Of a stretch of DNA of 64,000 bases, positions 54,362 to 62,210 are shown piece after piece. Under the pieces are notes generated by a model, which worked only from the letters and a program-made list of their open reading frames with translations, was not told the DNA's origin and did no database searches. Numbering within the stretch: position 1 is the first letter of the stretch; each line of letters starts with the position of its first letter. Source of the stretch: Bradyrhizobium sp. CCBAU 53340 (lineage in GTDB: Bacteria; Pseudomonadota; Alphaproteobacteria; Rhizobiales; Xanthobacteraceae); NCBI RefSeq assembly GCF_015291645.1, contig NZ_CP030055.1, forward strand, positions 5,208,001-5,272,000. Reading direction: 5' to 3'. The position numbers were made by a program, and so were the translations under genes.

Positions 54362-55339
54362 TTATGCGCCTGCGCGCGCCTTACGGGCCGCGATCTGCTG
54401 GAGTGCCCAACGTGCGTTCTTGCGAACGTCGGGATCGGGATCGTCGGCGATCACGGCCAGGAACGCCTCACCGTCGGCATGGGCAATCTCGCCGAGTGCG
54501 GCCGCAGCTTCCTTGCGCAGGTTCGCCTGGTCGTGATTGACGCAATTGCCGATCGGCCGCACCGCGCGCTCAATCTTCATCTTGCCGAGGCTGCGGATCG
54601 CCTTCAGCCGCACCTGCCAGAACTCGTCACCGAGCGCGGCAATGAGCTGGTCGGCGGCGATCGCACCGTTGGCGTTGAGTCCGAGTGTTTCGGCGGCCAT
54701 CTCGCGGACCATCCAGTCGCCATCCTTCAGCGCTCGCGTGATCGTCTCGGCCGCCGGCTTCATCTGCGAGAACGCCAGCGCGCTGACCGCGGCACGGCGC
54801 ACATGCGCATCGGGATCGTTGATCAAGGCCGTCAACGCGGGGATGGATTCCTCCAGCTTGAGGAAGCCGATCACGCCGATCGCCTGGACGCGCACCGCGG
54901 CATCGGAATCCTGCAGCGCTTCCAGCGCCGGCTTCAGCGTGTCCTTGCAGCGCAGCTCCTTCAGCGCGCGCAGCGCGCCCATGCGGACGAAGGCGTGGGC
55001 GTGCTTGACCAGCGGCAGGATGATCTCGGCACAGGCGGGATCCTTGAACTCGGCCATGCTGTCGGCCGCGGCTGCCGCGACGATCCGCTCGGGATCGACC
55101 AGCAGCTTCACCAGCGCACTCGCCGCCTCCGGCCCGTCGAACTCACCGAGCGCCATCGCGACCTGCTGCCGCACGCCGGCGTCGGGATCGGCGACCATGT
55201 TGGCCAGATGCGCAACGGCGGCGGGATCGCCGGAATGGCCGAGCGCGATGATGGCGACGCGGCGCTCGGCAGGATCGGCGGCCTGGAGCCGTTCGTCGGC
55301 GTCCTCGAGATCGTCGTAGGATTCGAACGGGCTCGACAT
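54362..55339 (-). CDS. HEAT-repeat protein next to AprBA-like genes
   Basis: 325 residues made mostly of about eight to nine HEAT/PBS-type repeats from residue 20 on; units read like DPDAGVRQQVAMALGEFD, DPDAHVRRAAVSALAFSQ and DPDPDVRKNARWALQQIA. Such alpha-solenoids are scaffolds or chaperones, for example in cofactor attachment. No catalytic motif is seen. ATG 55339 ends two bases before the ferredoxin stop (55342), so it is coupled to the ferredoxin/flavoprotein genes and may help assemble that enzyme (inference). The gap after the FAH gene (54239-54361) is featureless. Confidence 0.82.
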   Translation of the reverse strand: MSSPFESYDDLEDADERLQAADPAERRVAIIALGHSGDPAAVAHLANMVADPDAGVRQQVAMALGEFDGPEAASALVKLLVDPERIVAAAAADSMAEFKDPACAEIILPLVKHAHAFVRMGALRALKELRCKDTLKPALEALQDSDAAVRVQAIGVIGFLKLEESIPALTALINDPDAHVRRAAVSALAFSQMKPAAETITRALKDGDWMVREMAAETLGLNANGAIAADQLIAALGDEFWQVRLKAIRSLGKMKIERAVRPIGNCVNHDQANLRKEAAAALGEIAHADGEAFLAVIADDPDPDVRKNARWALQQIAARKARAGA

Positions 55340-55341
55340 GA

Positions 55342-55575
55342 TCACCTCAACAGATAGGGAATGTTGACGGTAACGGCGCCGGTCGGGCAGTCGGCCTCGC
55401 AGGGCATGCAATACCAGCACTCATCATAGGCCATATAGGCCTTGCCGGTCATGTCGCTGATGCGCAGCACGTCGAGCGGGCAGACGTCGACACAGACGGT
55501 GCAGCCCTTGTCGGCGATGCATTTGGCGTCGTCGACGACCACCGGAACCGATGTCTGATAGGACGCGAGAGGCAT
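55342..55575 (-). CDS. Two-cluster [4Fe-4S] ferredoxin, AprB-like
   Basis: 77 residues. Cluster one Cys are C19, C25, C28 and C32 (C-x5-C-x2-C-x3-CP, an enlarged first loop); cluster two Cys are C53, C56, C59 and C63 (CWYCMPCEADCP). The DECWYCMPCE run and the widened first motif resemble the beta subunit of APS reductase more than a free ferredoxin, though the AprB tail is absent. Encoded 31 bases after the flavoprotein, so it is probably that enzyme's electron-transfer subunit. Confidence 0.85.
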   Translation of the reverse strand: MPLASYQTSVPVVVDDAKCIADKGCTVCVDVCPLDVLRISDMTGKAYMAYDECWYCMPCEADCPTGAVTVNIPYLLR

Positions 55576-55606
55576 GTGATGTCTCCTGTTGTTCTGTTGC
55601 GGTGGA

Positions 55607-57349
55607 TCAGGCGGTGGCGCGAATGCGCTGCTTGTCGTAGAGATCCTTCTCGTCGTCGGCGATCGGCACGACATAAGGCTCGACGGCGCGCTTCTCGCTG
55701 GTCATCTTGCCGTTCTGCTTGGACAGCAGCGTGTGGCAGAACCAGTTCTCGTTGTCCTTCTCCGGGAAATCGGTGCGCCAGTGATAGAGGCCCCAGCGGC
55801 TCTCCTCGCGATAGAGCGAGGCATGCACGGCCATGTCGGCGCAGTCCATGATCGACTGCACTTCGAGCGCGCGCAGCAATTCGTGCGCGTTGCGCGCGAT
55901 CATGCGCTCCTGCATGTCCTGCCGCGTCTCGGCGAGCCGGCGCATGCCGAGCTCGTATTTGCGCGTGACCTTCGGCGGCTGGAGATAATCGTTGACCAGG
56001 CGGCGGGTCTTGTACTCGACCTGGTTCGGCGGAATGCCGTCCTCGCGCTTGGTCGGGGCCATCACGCGATCGCGTTCCTTCGCGACATCCTGCGCATCGA
56101 ACTCAGCAAAGTCATGGCTGTCGGCGAACTCCATCGCGTCGATGCCGGCGACCGAGCCGTTGGTGAAGGCGCCGAGCATGTAATTGTGCGGCACGCTCGC
56201 CATGTCGCCGGCAGCGTAGAGGCCGGGCACGGTGGTGCGGGCATTGTCGTCGACGAAGACGCCGGAGGCGCTGTGACCGGAGCAGAAGCCGATCTCGGAG
56301 ATGTGCATCTCGATCGACTCGCTGCGGTAGTCGACGCCCCGCCCCTGCTGGAACAGGCCGCGCGTCGGGCGTTCGACCTTGTGCAGCGTGGACTCGATCT
56401 CGGAGATGGTGTCGGGGTGGAGATGCTTGAGCTGGAGAAACACCGGACCCTTGCCGGACAGCAGCTCGTTGTAGAACTCCAGCATCATCTGACCAGACCA
56501 ATAGTCGCATTCGATGAAGCGCGAGCCCTCGTTGTTCGCCGTGTAGGCGCCGAAGGGGCCGGCGACATAGGCGCAGGCCGGGCCGTTATAGTCTTTGATC
56601 AGCGGGTTGATCTGGTAGCATTCGAGGTTCGCGAGCGCAGCACCAGCGTGATAGGCCATCGAATAACCATCGCCGGAATTGGCGGCGTTCTCATAAGTGC
56701 CGAACATGTAGCCTGACGTCGGCAGGCCCAGGCGACCGGCGGCGCCCATGCAGAGAATCACGGCCTTGGCCTTGATCACCAGGATCTCGGCGGTGCGGGT
56801 GTTGACGCTGATCGCGCCGGCAATACGGCCGTCGGACGATTTCAGCAGGCGCGTAGCCATGTAGCGGTTGGAGATCAGGATGCGGGCACGGCGAAGCTGG
56901 CGATAGAGGGCTTTCTTCACGGTCTCGCCGTTCGGCATCGGCAGCACATAGGTGCCGATGTGGTGCACCTTCTTGACGGCGTAGTCGCCGTTCTCGTTCT
57001 TCAGGAAGCGGATGCCGAAGCTGTCGAGCTCTTCGATGATCTTGTAGCAGTTTTGAGCGTATTTATAGACCGCCTTCTGGTCGACGATGCCGTCATTGGC
57101 GATGGTGATTTCCTTGGTGTACTGCTCCGGCGTCGCGTAGCCGGGAATGACGGCGTTGTTCAGCCCGTCCATGCCCATCGAGATCGCGCCGGAGCGCTTG
57201 ACGTTGGCCTTTTCGAGCAGGACGACATTGGCCTTCGGATTCTTCAGCTTCGCCTTCAGCGCCGCCATCGGGCCGGCCGTGCCGCCGCCGATGACCAGCA
57301 CATCGCAGGAAACCTCCGAAAGTCCGTCGACGATCTGATCTAGTGCCAT
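55607..57349 (-). CDS. AprA-like FAD-dependent oxidoreductase (fumarate reductase/APS reductase flavoprotein family)
   Basis: 580 residues from ATG 57349. The FAD site is CDVLVIGGGTAGPMAALKAK near residue 20, followed by ANVKRSGAISMGMDGLNNAV, a segment like AprA (RSGA-AMG). A second FAD motif TVPGLYAAGDMASVPHNYML lies near residue 370. The family oxidises or reduces small acids or adenylylsulfate. No sulfate adenylyltransferase gene is in the window, so APS reduction is not established. Forms a unit with the ferredoxin and HEAT genes; a regulatory motif is at 57419. Confidence 0.85.
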   Translation of the reverse strand: MALDQIVDGLSEVSCDVLVIGGGTAGPMAALKAKLKNPKANVVLLEKANVKRSGAISMGMDGLNNAVIPGYATPEQYTKEITIANDGIVDQKAVYKYAQNCYKIIEELDSFGIRFLKNENGDYAVKKVHHIGTYVLPMPNGETVKKALYRQLRRARILISNRYMATRLLKSSDGRIAGAISVNTRTAEILVIKAKAVILCMGAAGRLGLPTSGYMFGTYENAANSGDGYSMAYHAGAALANLECYQINPLIKDYNGPACAYVAGPFGAYTANNEGSRFIECDYWSGQMMLEFYNELLSGKGPVFLQLKHLHPDTISEIESTLHKVERPTRGLFQQGRGVDYRSESIEMHISEIGFCSGHSASGVFVDDNARTTVPGLYAAGDMASVPHNYMLGAFTNGSVAGIDAMEFADSHDFAEFDAQDVAKERDRVMAPTKREDGIPPNQVEYKTRRLVNDYLQPPKVTRKYELGMRRLAETRQDMQERMIARNAHELLRALEVQSIMDCADMAVHASLYREESRWGLYHWRTDFPEKDNENWFCHTLLSKQNGKMTSEKRAVEPYVVPIADDEKDLYDKQRIRATA

Positions 57350-57418
57350 CACTTGCTCCTGGTTCGCCGATGCCCGGCGCCTTTGCATCAGATTTGTTCA
57401 GGTGATTGTCCGGCGATA

Positions 57419-57430
57419 GCAATTAGTTGT
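57419..57430. promoter_or_regulatory. Shared ATTAGTT motif, site 1 (before the flavoprotein gene)
   Basis: GCAATTAGTTGT, 70-81 bases before the flavoprotein start. It sits in the loop of an inverted repeat CCGGCGA-N13-TCGCCGG (57410-57436) which may also end fpr transcription. One of four related sites in this cluster. Confidence 0.55.
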
Positions 57431-57451
57431 CGCCGGGACGCGATTTGCGCC

Positions 57452-58225
57452 TCAGCGCTCGACGAAGGCCTTCTCGATGACGAAATGGCCGGGCTGGCTG
57501 TGATTGCCTTCGACGAAACCGCGATCGGAGAACATCGCGTGCAGCTCCTCGAGCATTGCAGGACTCCCGCACAGCATGATGCGGTCGGTTTCGATATCGA
57601 GGCCCGTCAGCCCGATGTCGTCGAACAGCTGGTTGGAGGCGATCAGGTCGGTGATACGGCCGCGATTGCGGAACGGCTCGCGGGTCACGGTCGGGTAATA
57701 AACCAGCTTGTCGCGGATCAGCGGGCCGAAGAACTCGTGATTGCGCAGGCCGTCGACGACATGCTCGCCATAAGCGAGCTCGGAGACCTGGCGACAGCCA
57801 TGGGCGAGCACGATGGTCTCGTAATTCTCGTAAACGTCAGGGTCCTTGATCAGGCTGGCGAACGGCGCAAGGCCGGTGCCGGTCGAGAGCAGCAGCAGGC
57901 GCTTGCCGGGAATGAGGTTGCCGGTGATCAGCGTGCCCGTCGCCTTGCGGCCGACCAGGACGATATCGCCTTCCCTGATCTTCTGCAGGCGCGAGGTCAG
58001 CGGACCGTCCTGCACCTTGATCGAGAAGAACTCGAGCGCTTCCTCGTGATTGGCGCTGGCCATGCTGTAGGCCCGCATCAACGGCTTGCCCTCGACCTCC
58101 AGCCCGATCATCGCGAATTGGCCGTTCTGGAAGCGGAAGCCGGGATCGCGCGTCGCGGTGAAGCTGAACAGGGAGTCGGTCCAGTGGCGAACCGACAAAA
58201 CCGTTTCCTTCTGAAATGCACTCAT
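57452..58225 (-). CDS. fpr: Ferredoxin-NADP+ reductase
   Basis: 257 residues. The FAD motif MRAYSMASAN near residue 50, the NADP region LLLLSTGTGLAPFASLIKDP, and the C-terminal FVIEKAFVER ending are those of bacterial subclass FPRs, whose C-terminal tail covers the flavin. It moves electrons between NADPH and ferredoxin, here most likely the AprB-like ferredoxin next door. Separated from the flavoprotein gene by 102 bases with motif site 1; site 2 lies before its own start. Confidence 0.9.
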   Translation of the reverse strand: MSAFQKETVLSVRHWTDSLFSFTATRDPGFRFQNGQFAMIGLEVEGKPLMRAYSMASANHEEALEFFSIKVQDGPLTSRLQKIREGDIVLVGRKATGTLITGNLIPGKRLLLLSTGTGLAPFASLIKDPDVYENYETIVLAHGCRQVSELAYGEHVVDGLRNHEFFGPLIRDKLVYYPTVTREPFRNRGRITDLIASNQLFDDIGLTGLDIETDRIMLCGSPAMLEELHAMFSDRGFVEGNHSQPGHFVIEKAFVER

Positions 58226-58302
58226 GGTCTCTCCTCAGTCCCTCGTTGCGCACAAGGTTTCGGAGAGAGCGGAATCGGGCAACGCGGAAGTGAAACTCCC
58301 GG

Positions 58303-58314
58303 TCGATTAGTTTC
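58303..58314. promoter_or_regulatory. Shared ATTAGTT motif, site 2 (before fpr)
   Basis: TCGATTAGTTTC, 78-89 bases before the fpr start, in the divergent gap 58226-58425. Same core as sites at 57419, 58367 and 59781. Confidence 0.55.
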
Positions 58315-58366
58315 ACATTTCGCGGGCGGTGATCGAAGAGCAGGCAGTGCCACTGCAGCTGCGCTG

Positions 58367-58378
58367 GCAATTAGTTGC
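58367..58378. promoter_or_regulatory. Shared ATTAGTT motif, site 3 (before the DUF971 gene)
   Basis: GCAATTAGTTGC (arms GCAA and TTGC, centre TTAG), 48-59 bases before the DUF971 start and 64 bases from site 2. Confidence 0.55.
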
Positions 58379-58425
58379 TATCCTCGCACGTCCACACCGA
58401 CATATATGAAAGTCGGAGGTTCGTC

Positions 58426-58743
58426 ATGACCATGACCCTGGTGGCCCCGACCGTGGCCGACTATGAAGCAAGCGCCGATCTCGCGACGCTTCTCGTCCGC
58501 ACCACCGAGGGCGATGCGCTCAGTGTGCCTGCCGAGACACTCCGTCTCTCCTGCAAATGCGCCCATTGCACCCGCGCCCGTTTCGACGGTCGCTTCCCGG
58601 AGGCGTTTCCGGGCATCGCGATCACCGAGATCGGCGATCTCGGCTACGGGTTGAACATCTCGTTTTCGGATGGGCACAACAGGGGGATTTACCCAAAGAC
58701 GTATCTGCTGAGTTTGGCTGCCGCGGACAACCCTGCATCCTGA
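58426..58743 (+). CDS. DUF971 (gamma-butyrobetaine-hydroxylase-like N-terminal) protein
   Basis: 105 residues, a stand-alone DUF971 domain: LSCKCAHCTRARFDGR with Cys at 43, 45 and 48, then ITEIGDLGYGLNISFSDGHN and GIYPKTYLLSL. The domain binds zinc in gamma-butyrobetaine hydroxylase and occurs alone near Fe-S assembly genes. GGAGG at 58412-58416 supports the start. Divergent from fpr, with a shared motif upstream. Its role in this cluster is unknown; metal or Fe-S handling is a guess. Confidence 0.85.
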   Translation: MTMTLVAPTVADYEASADLATLLVRTTEGDALSVPAETLRLSCKCAHCTRARFDGRFPEAFPGIAITEIGDLGYGLNISFSDGHNRGIYPKTYLLSLAAADNPAS

Positions 58744-58763
58744 GCGTTCAGTTTCGCAACCAG

Positions 58764-58848
58764 CGTCATGGCCGGGCTTGTCCCGGCCATCCACGATCTT
58801 CCTGCCGCACCAAAAACGTGGATGCCCGGGAAAAGCCCGGGCATGACG
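58764..58848. repeat. Palindromic repeat, family B (copy 3)
   Basis: From CGTCATGGCCGGGCTTGTCC to AAAAGCCCGGGCATGACG; arms pair with each other and match copies at 32636 and 52948. Lies between the DUF971 and Crp-family genes. Confidence 0.85.
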
Positions 58849-58922
58849 GTGGACTGACCTCCCCCCATCTGGCACGGACATTGCTCCTCTTTAGAGCGAT
58901 TTGAACGTTCCGGAGGCAGGCG

Positions 58923-59696
58923 ATGTTGCAGGCGGCGAGTGCGGTTCGCGGGGCGGTTCCCCCGGCAGTCCGGCCTGCGGGCAGTTCCTCGTTGCTGCTG
59001 ACCGAGAATCAGCAATGGATCGGCGGGCCGCCGCCGTTGATGGAGAAGCTCTCGCCACACGAGCGGGAGCTGGTGCTGAAGCAGGGCCGGCGAAAGGTGC
59101 TCAACCGCGGCCAGACGCTGTTCAGCCAGGGCGGCAAGCATGACGGCATCTGGTTGATCGAGAGCGGTCGCATCCGCGTGTTCTACACTTCACCGCTCGG
59201 ACGCGAGATTACGCTGGCCTATTGGCATGTCGGCAATTTCGTCGGCGGACCCGAAGTGTTCGAGGGCACCGTGCATCAATGGTCCGGCGTCGCATCCAGC
59301 AATTGCAGCGTGGTGCACCTGCCGGGAAAGGAACTGCGGGCGCTTGCTGCGGAGATCCCCAACCTCGCCATCGGCCTGATCGAAGGCCTCACCTTCAAAG
59401 GCAAATGCTATTCGGCACTGGCGCAGATGCTGGGAACGCGCTCGATCACTCAGCGCCTGGCGCATCTGCTGTTGCACCTGGTCGAGCTCTACGGCGTCGA
59501 GGATGCCGACGGCCGTGTGATCGCCGCGGCCTTCACCCATGCCGATATCGCCCACATGGTCGGCGCCACCAGGCAATGGGTCACGATCAGCCTGAAGCGG
59601 ATGCAGGAGAAGGGAATCGTGTTGACCAAGCGGTCACAGATCGTGGTCTGCCGGACCGACGTGCTGGAGGAGATGCGTGGTCACGCATCCGACTAG
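58923..59696 (+). CDS. Crp/Fnr-family transcriptional regulator
   Basis: 257 residues. An N-terminal tail of about 35 residues precedes the cyclic-nucleotide-type sensor domain (about 40-165); the helix-turn-helix is at 204-230 (FTHADIAHMVGATRQWVTIS). No N-terminal four-Cys cluster, so it is not an Fe-S FNR. The recognition helix has TRQWVT, unlike the RE-x-V of CRP or FNR, so an unusual DNA site is expected. GGAGG at 58912-58916 supports the start. Likely regulator of the cluster. Confidence 0.87.
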   Translation: MLQAASAVRGAVPPAVRPAGSSSLLLTENQQWIGGPPPLMEKLSPHERELVLKQGRRKVLNRGQTLFSQGGKHDGIWLIESGRIRVFYTSPLGREITLAYWHVGNFVGGPEVFEGTVHQWSGVASSNCSVVHLPGKELRALAAEIPNLAIGLIEGLTFKGKCYSALAQMLGTRSITQRLAHLLLHLVELYGVEDADGRVIAAAFTHADIAHMVGATRQWVTISLKRMQEKGIVLTKRSQIVVCRTDVLEEMRGHASD

Positions 59697-59780
59697 AGGA
59701 ATTTGCGGCCAAGGCCGGTGCACAGGCAAGCGGCTTTATAGTGCAGGACTGCTCAAGGAGTATGCAATCAGCTTTTCCCG

Positions 59781-59792
59781 GCAACTAATCGA
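59781..59792. promoter_or_regulatory. Shared ATTAGTT motif, site 4 (before the ABC binding-protein gene)
   Basis: On the minus strand TCGATTAGTTGC, a combination of the forms at sites 2 and 3; 86-97 bases before the binding-protein start at 59878. Confidence 0.55.
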
Positions 59793-59877
59793 CTGCGGTC
59801 ATCATTCCGGATTTGCCCTGTCCGGGCCCTCCTCCAATCATGGCAACCACAGCACATCCAACCAGATGAGGATGAGA

Positions 59878-61299
59878 ATGGCCCGCCATCTTCCCACGCT
59901 CTCGATCGCGATGTCGGTGACGTCGCTGGCGCTAATCCTCGCGCAGCCGGCCTCGGCGGAAACCGTCACGCTCGGGATCGGAACGCAGGACACCACGACG
60001 AACACGGTGACCGCCGGAACAGTGGTGCGGCAGCTCCATCTTCTCGAAAAGTACCTGCCGACGTCAGGCAAATACGCCAACATCAAATTCGAGCTGGAAT
60101 GGCAGAATTTTACGTCCGGTCCGCCCGTCACCAACGCGATGATGGCGAACAAGCTGCAAATCGGCATGATGGGCGACTATCCGCTGATTGTGAACGGCTT
60201 CACCTTCGAGAGCAACCCGGAGAGCAAGAGCCGCCTGATCGGCATCGCCGCCTACAGCCTCTCGGGCTCGGGAAACGGCATCGTGGTCCACAAGGATTCG
60301 CCCTACTACGACCTGGCCGATCTCAAAGGCAAGCTGGTCAGCGTCCCCTTCGGCTCCGCCGCGCACGGCATGGTGCTGAAGGCGATGCAGGATCGCGGCT
60401 ATGCCTCGGATTTCTTCCAGCTTGTCAGCCAAAGCCCGGAGGTCGGCTCGACCAACCTCCAGGAGAAGAAGATCGACGCGCATGCCGATTTCGTCCCCTT
60501 TGCCGAGCTGCTGCCGTTCCGCGGCTTTGCGCGAAAGATCTTCGACGGCGTCGAGACGAACTTGCCGACCTTCCACGGCATCGTCGTCCGCACCGACTTT
60601 GCGGAAAAATATCCTGAAGTCGTCGTCGCCTATTTCAAGGCGCTGATCGCGGCCAACCAGTGGCTGCGTGACGATCCAAAACTCGCTGCGGAAAAAATCC
60701 AGGAATGGACCGGCATCAACAAGGAGGTCGTCTACATCTTCCTGGGCCCGAGCGGCAATATGACCACCGATCCCACGGTCAAGCCCGCGCTGATCGATGC
60801 CGCGGCGGCTGACGTCAAGGTGCTGCAGAACCTCGGCCGCATGAAGGAATTCGATCCAACGAAGTGGGTCGACGACAGCTACATCCGCAAGGCCTATGCC
60901 GAGATGAAGCTCGACTATGATGCGCAGCTTGCGAGCACGAAAAACTACGAGATCTCCGGCGAAGACGCGTTCTGCAAGAAGCCGATCACCGATCCGCGCA
61001 AGGCCGGCGAGGTCTGGGTGGACGACACAGGCATCATGCCGTTCTCATCCGCTGCCTGTACGCTAGGGGCTTACGCCGACTTCAAGGCCAAGGGCAAGAA
61101 GATCAACGTCGCCTATGTCTTCGACACCATTCGCGGCATCAAGCTGTTCGCCGACCAGGCCTTCTTCGCGGTCGGCAATGGCGATGTCGCACCGTTCCTG
61201 CTCAAGAAGGACGCGGAGGCCTATGCCGCCAAGATCAGCGGCAAGGTGCTCGGCTTCGACGACGCGGTGAAGGCGGCCGTCAGCGGAGGCAAGACGTGA
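59878..61299 (+). CDS. ABC transporter substrate-binding protein, NitT/TauT (NMT1-like) family, long form
   Basis: 473 residues with a Sec signal (about 1-27, ending AQPASAE). The mature part has TauA/SsuA-like landmarks: ANKLQIGMMGDYPLIVNG, HKDSPYYDLADLKGKLVSVP and FGSAAHGMVLKAMQDRG. It is about 150 residues longer than TauA or SsuA; the extra C-terminal part (from about residue 350) includes FCKKPITDPRKAGEVW. ATG 59878 is chosen with ATGAGG just before it; ATG 59866 and 59872 are alternatives. Ligand unknown; sulfonates, nitrate-like ions and pyrimidines are family precedents. Confidence 0.83.
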   Translation: MARHLPTLSIAMSVTSLALILAQPASAETVTLGIGTQDTTTNTVTAGTVVRQLHLLEKYLPTSGKYANIKFELEWQNFTSGPPVTNAMMANKLQIGMMGDYPLIVNGFTFESNPESKSRLIGIAAYSLSGSGNGIVVHKDSPYYDLADLKGKLVSVPFGSAAHGMVLKAMQDRGYASDFFQLVSQSPEVGSTNLQEKKIDAHADFVPFAELLPFRGFARKIFDGVETNLPTFHGIVVRTDFAEKYPEVVVAYFKALIAANQWLRDDPKLAAEKIQEWTGINKEVVYIFLGPSGNMTTDPTVKPALIDAAAADVKVLQNLGRMKEFDPTKWVDDSYIRKAYAEMKLDYDAQLASTKNYEISGEDAFCKKPITDPRKAGEVWVDDTGIMPFSSAACTLGAYADFKAKGKKINVAYVFDTIRGIKLFADQAFFAVGNGDVAPFLLKKDAEAYAAKISGKVLGFDDAVKAAVSGGKT

Positions 61300-62210
61300 G
61301 CAGTCCCGCCCTCGTCAGACATCCCGAGGAGAGCATGCCGGCAACAGCAGCACTTGCAGAGATGGGCCCCGCGCCTGCCGTCACGCCGCCCGCGACGCCG
61401 CCCTCCTTCGGCACGCTCGCGCTGCGCTGGTATCGCCTGAACCAGGGCCGGCTGCGCGCCGCCGCGATCGGCGTGATCTCGCTGATCGCCTTCCTGCTGG
61501 TCTGGCACCTGCTCACGACCTATCGCGTCGTGTTCTTCGTGCGCTTCACCAACGTGCCAGCGCCTCTTGCCGTCTATGCGAGCTTCGCCAAGGCAATCCA
61601 CGATCCCAAATTCCTGATGCACATCGTGCTGAGCTGCCGGCGCATCTTCATCGGCTTCTCGCTTGCCGCTGTTGTCGGCGTGCCACTCGGCCTGGTCATG
61701 GGCCGCTTCAAACTGGTGCATGAGATCATCTTCCCGGTCGCGGAAGTGCTGAGGCCGATCCCGGCGATCGCCTGGGTGCCGATGGCGATCATGCTGTGGC
61801 CGACCAACGAGCAGAGCATCGTCTTCATCACCTTCCTCGGCTCGTTCTTCCCGATCCTGGTCAACACGCTGCATGGCATGTCGCTGGTCGATCCCGTGCT
61901 GGTGCGTGCCGCGCAATGTCTCGGCGCGCGCGAGCGCTCGATCTTCCGCGAGGTGTATTTTCCGGCCTCGCTGCCGCACATCTTCACCGGCCTCACCGTC
62001 GGCATGGGCGTCGCCTGGGTGTCGCTGATCGCCGCCGAGATGATCTCCGGCCAGTACGGCATCGGCTACTTCACCTGGGAAGCCTATTCGCTGGTGCAGT
62101 ATGCCGACATCGCGCTCGGCATGATCGCGATCGGCGTGCTTGGCCTCGGCTCGAGCCTACTGATCCGGGGCGCGGGACATCTGGTAATGCCGTGGAGGTC
62201 GACGAGATGA
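61296..62210 (+). CDS. ABC transporter permease, SsuC/TauC type
   Basis: 304 residues: a cytoplasmic N-terminus of about 60 residues, then about six helices. Family segments RPIPAIAWVPMAIMLW and RAAQCLGARERSIFREVYFP (EAA loop) are clear. GTG 61296 is the start, with GGAGG upstream, overlapping the binding-protein stop. Confidence 0.88.
   Translation: MSSPALVRHPEESMPATAALAEMGPAPAVTPPATPPSFGTLALRWYRLNQGRLRAAAIGVISLIAFLLVWHLLTTYRVVFFVRFTNVPAPLAVYASFAKAIHDPKFLMHIVLSCRRIFIGFSLAAVVGVPLGLVMGRFKLVHEIIFPVAEVLRPIPAIAWVPMAIMLWPTNEQSIVFITFLGSFFPILVNTLHGMSLVDPVLVRAAQCLGARERSIFREVYFPASLPHIFTGLTVGMGVAWVSLIAAEMISGQYGIGYFTWEAYSLVQYADIALGMIAIGVLGLGSSLLIRGAGHLVMPWRSTR

Noticed and set aside
55342..57349. True dissimilatory APS reductase (aprBA)
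   Set aside because: No sulfate adenylyltransferase, qmo or dsr genes nearby, and the ferredoxin lacks the AprB tail; only AprBA-like is supported.
57410..57436. Strong rho-independent terminator of fpr
   Set aside because: There is an inverted repeat, but the loop is 13 bases and no T-run follows on the transcribed strand; I list its centre as a motif site instead.
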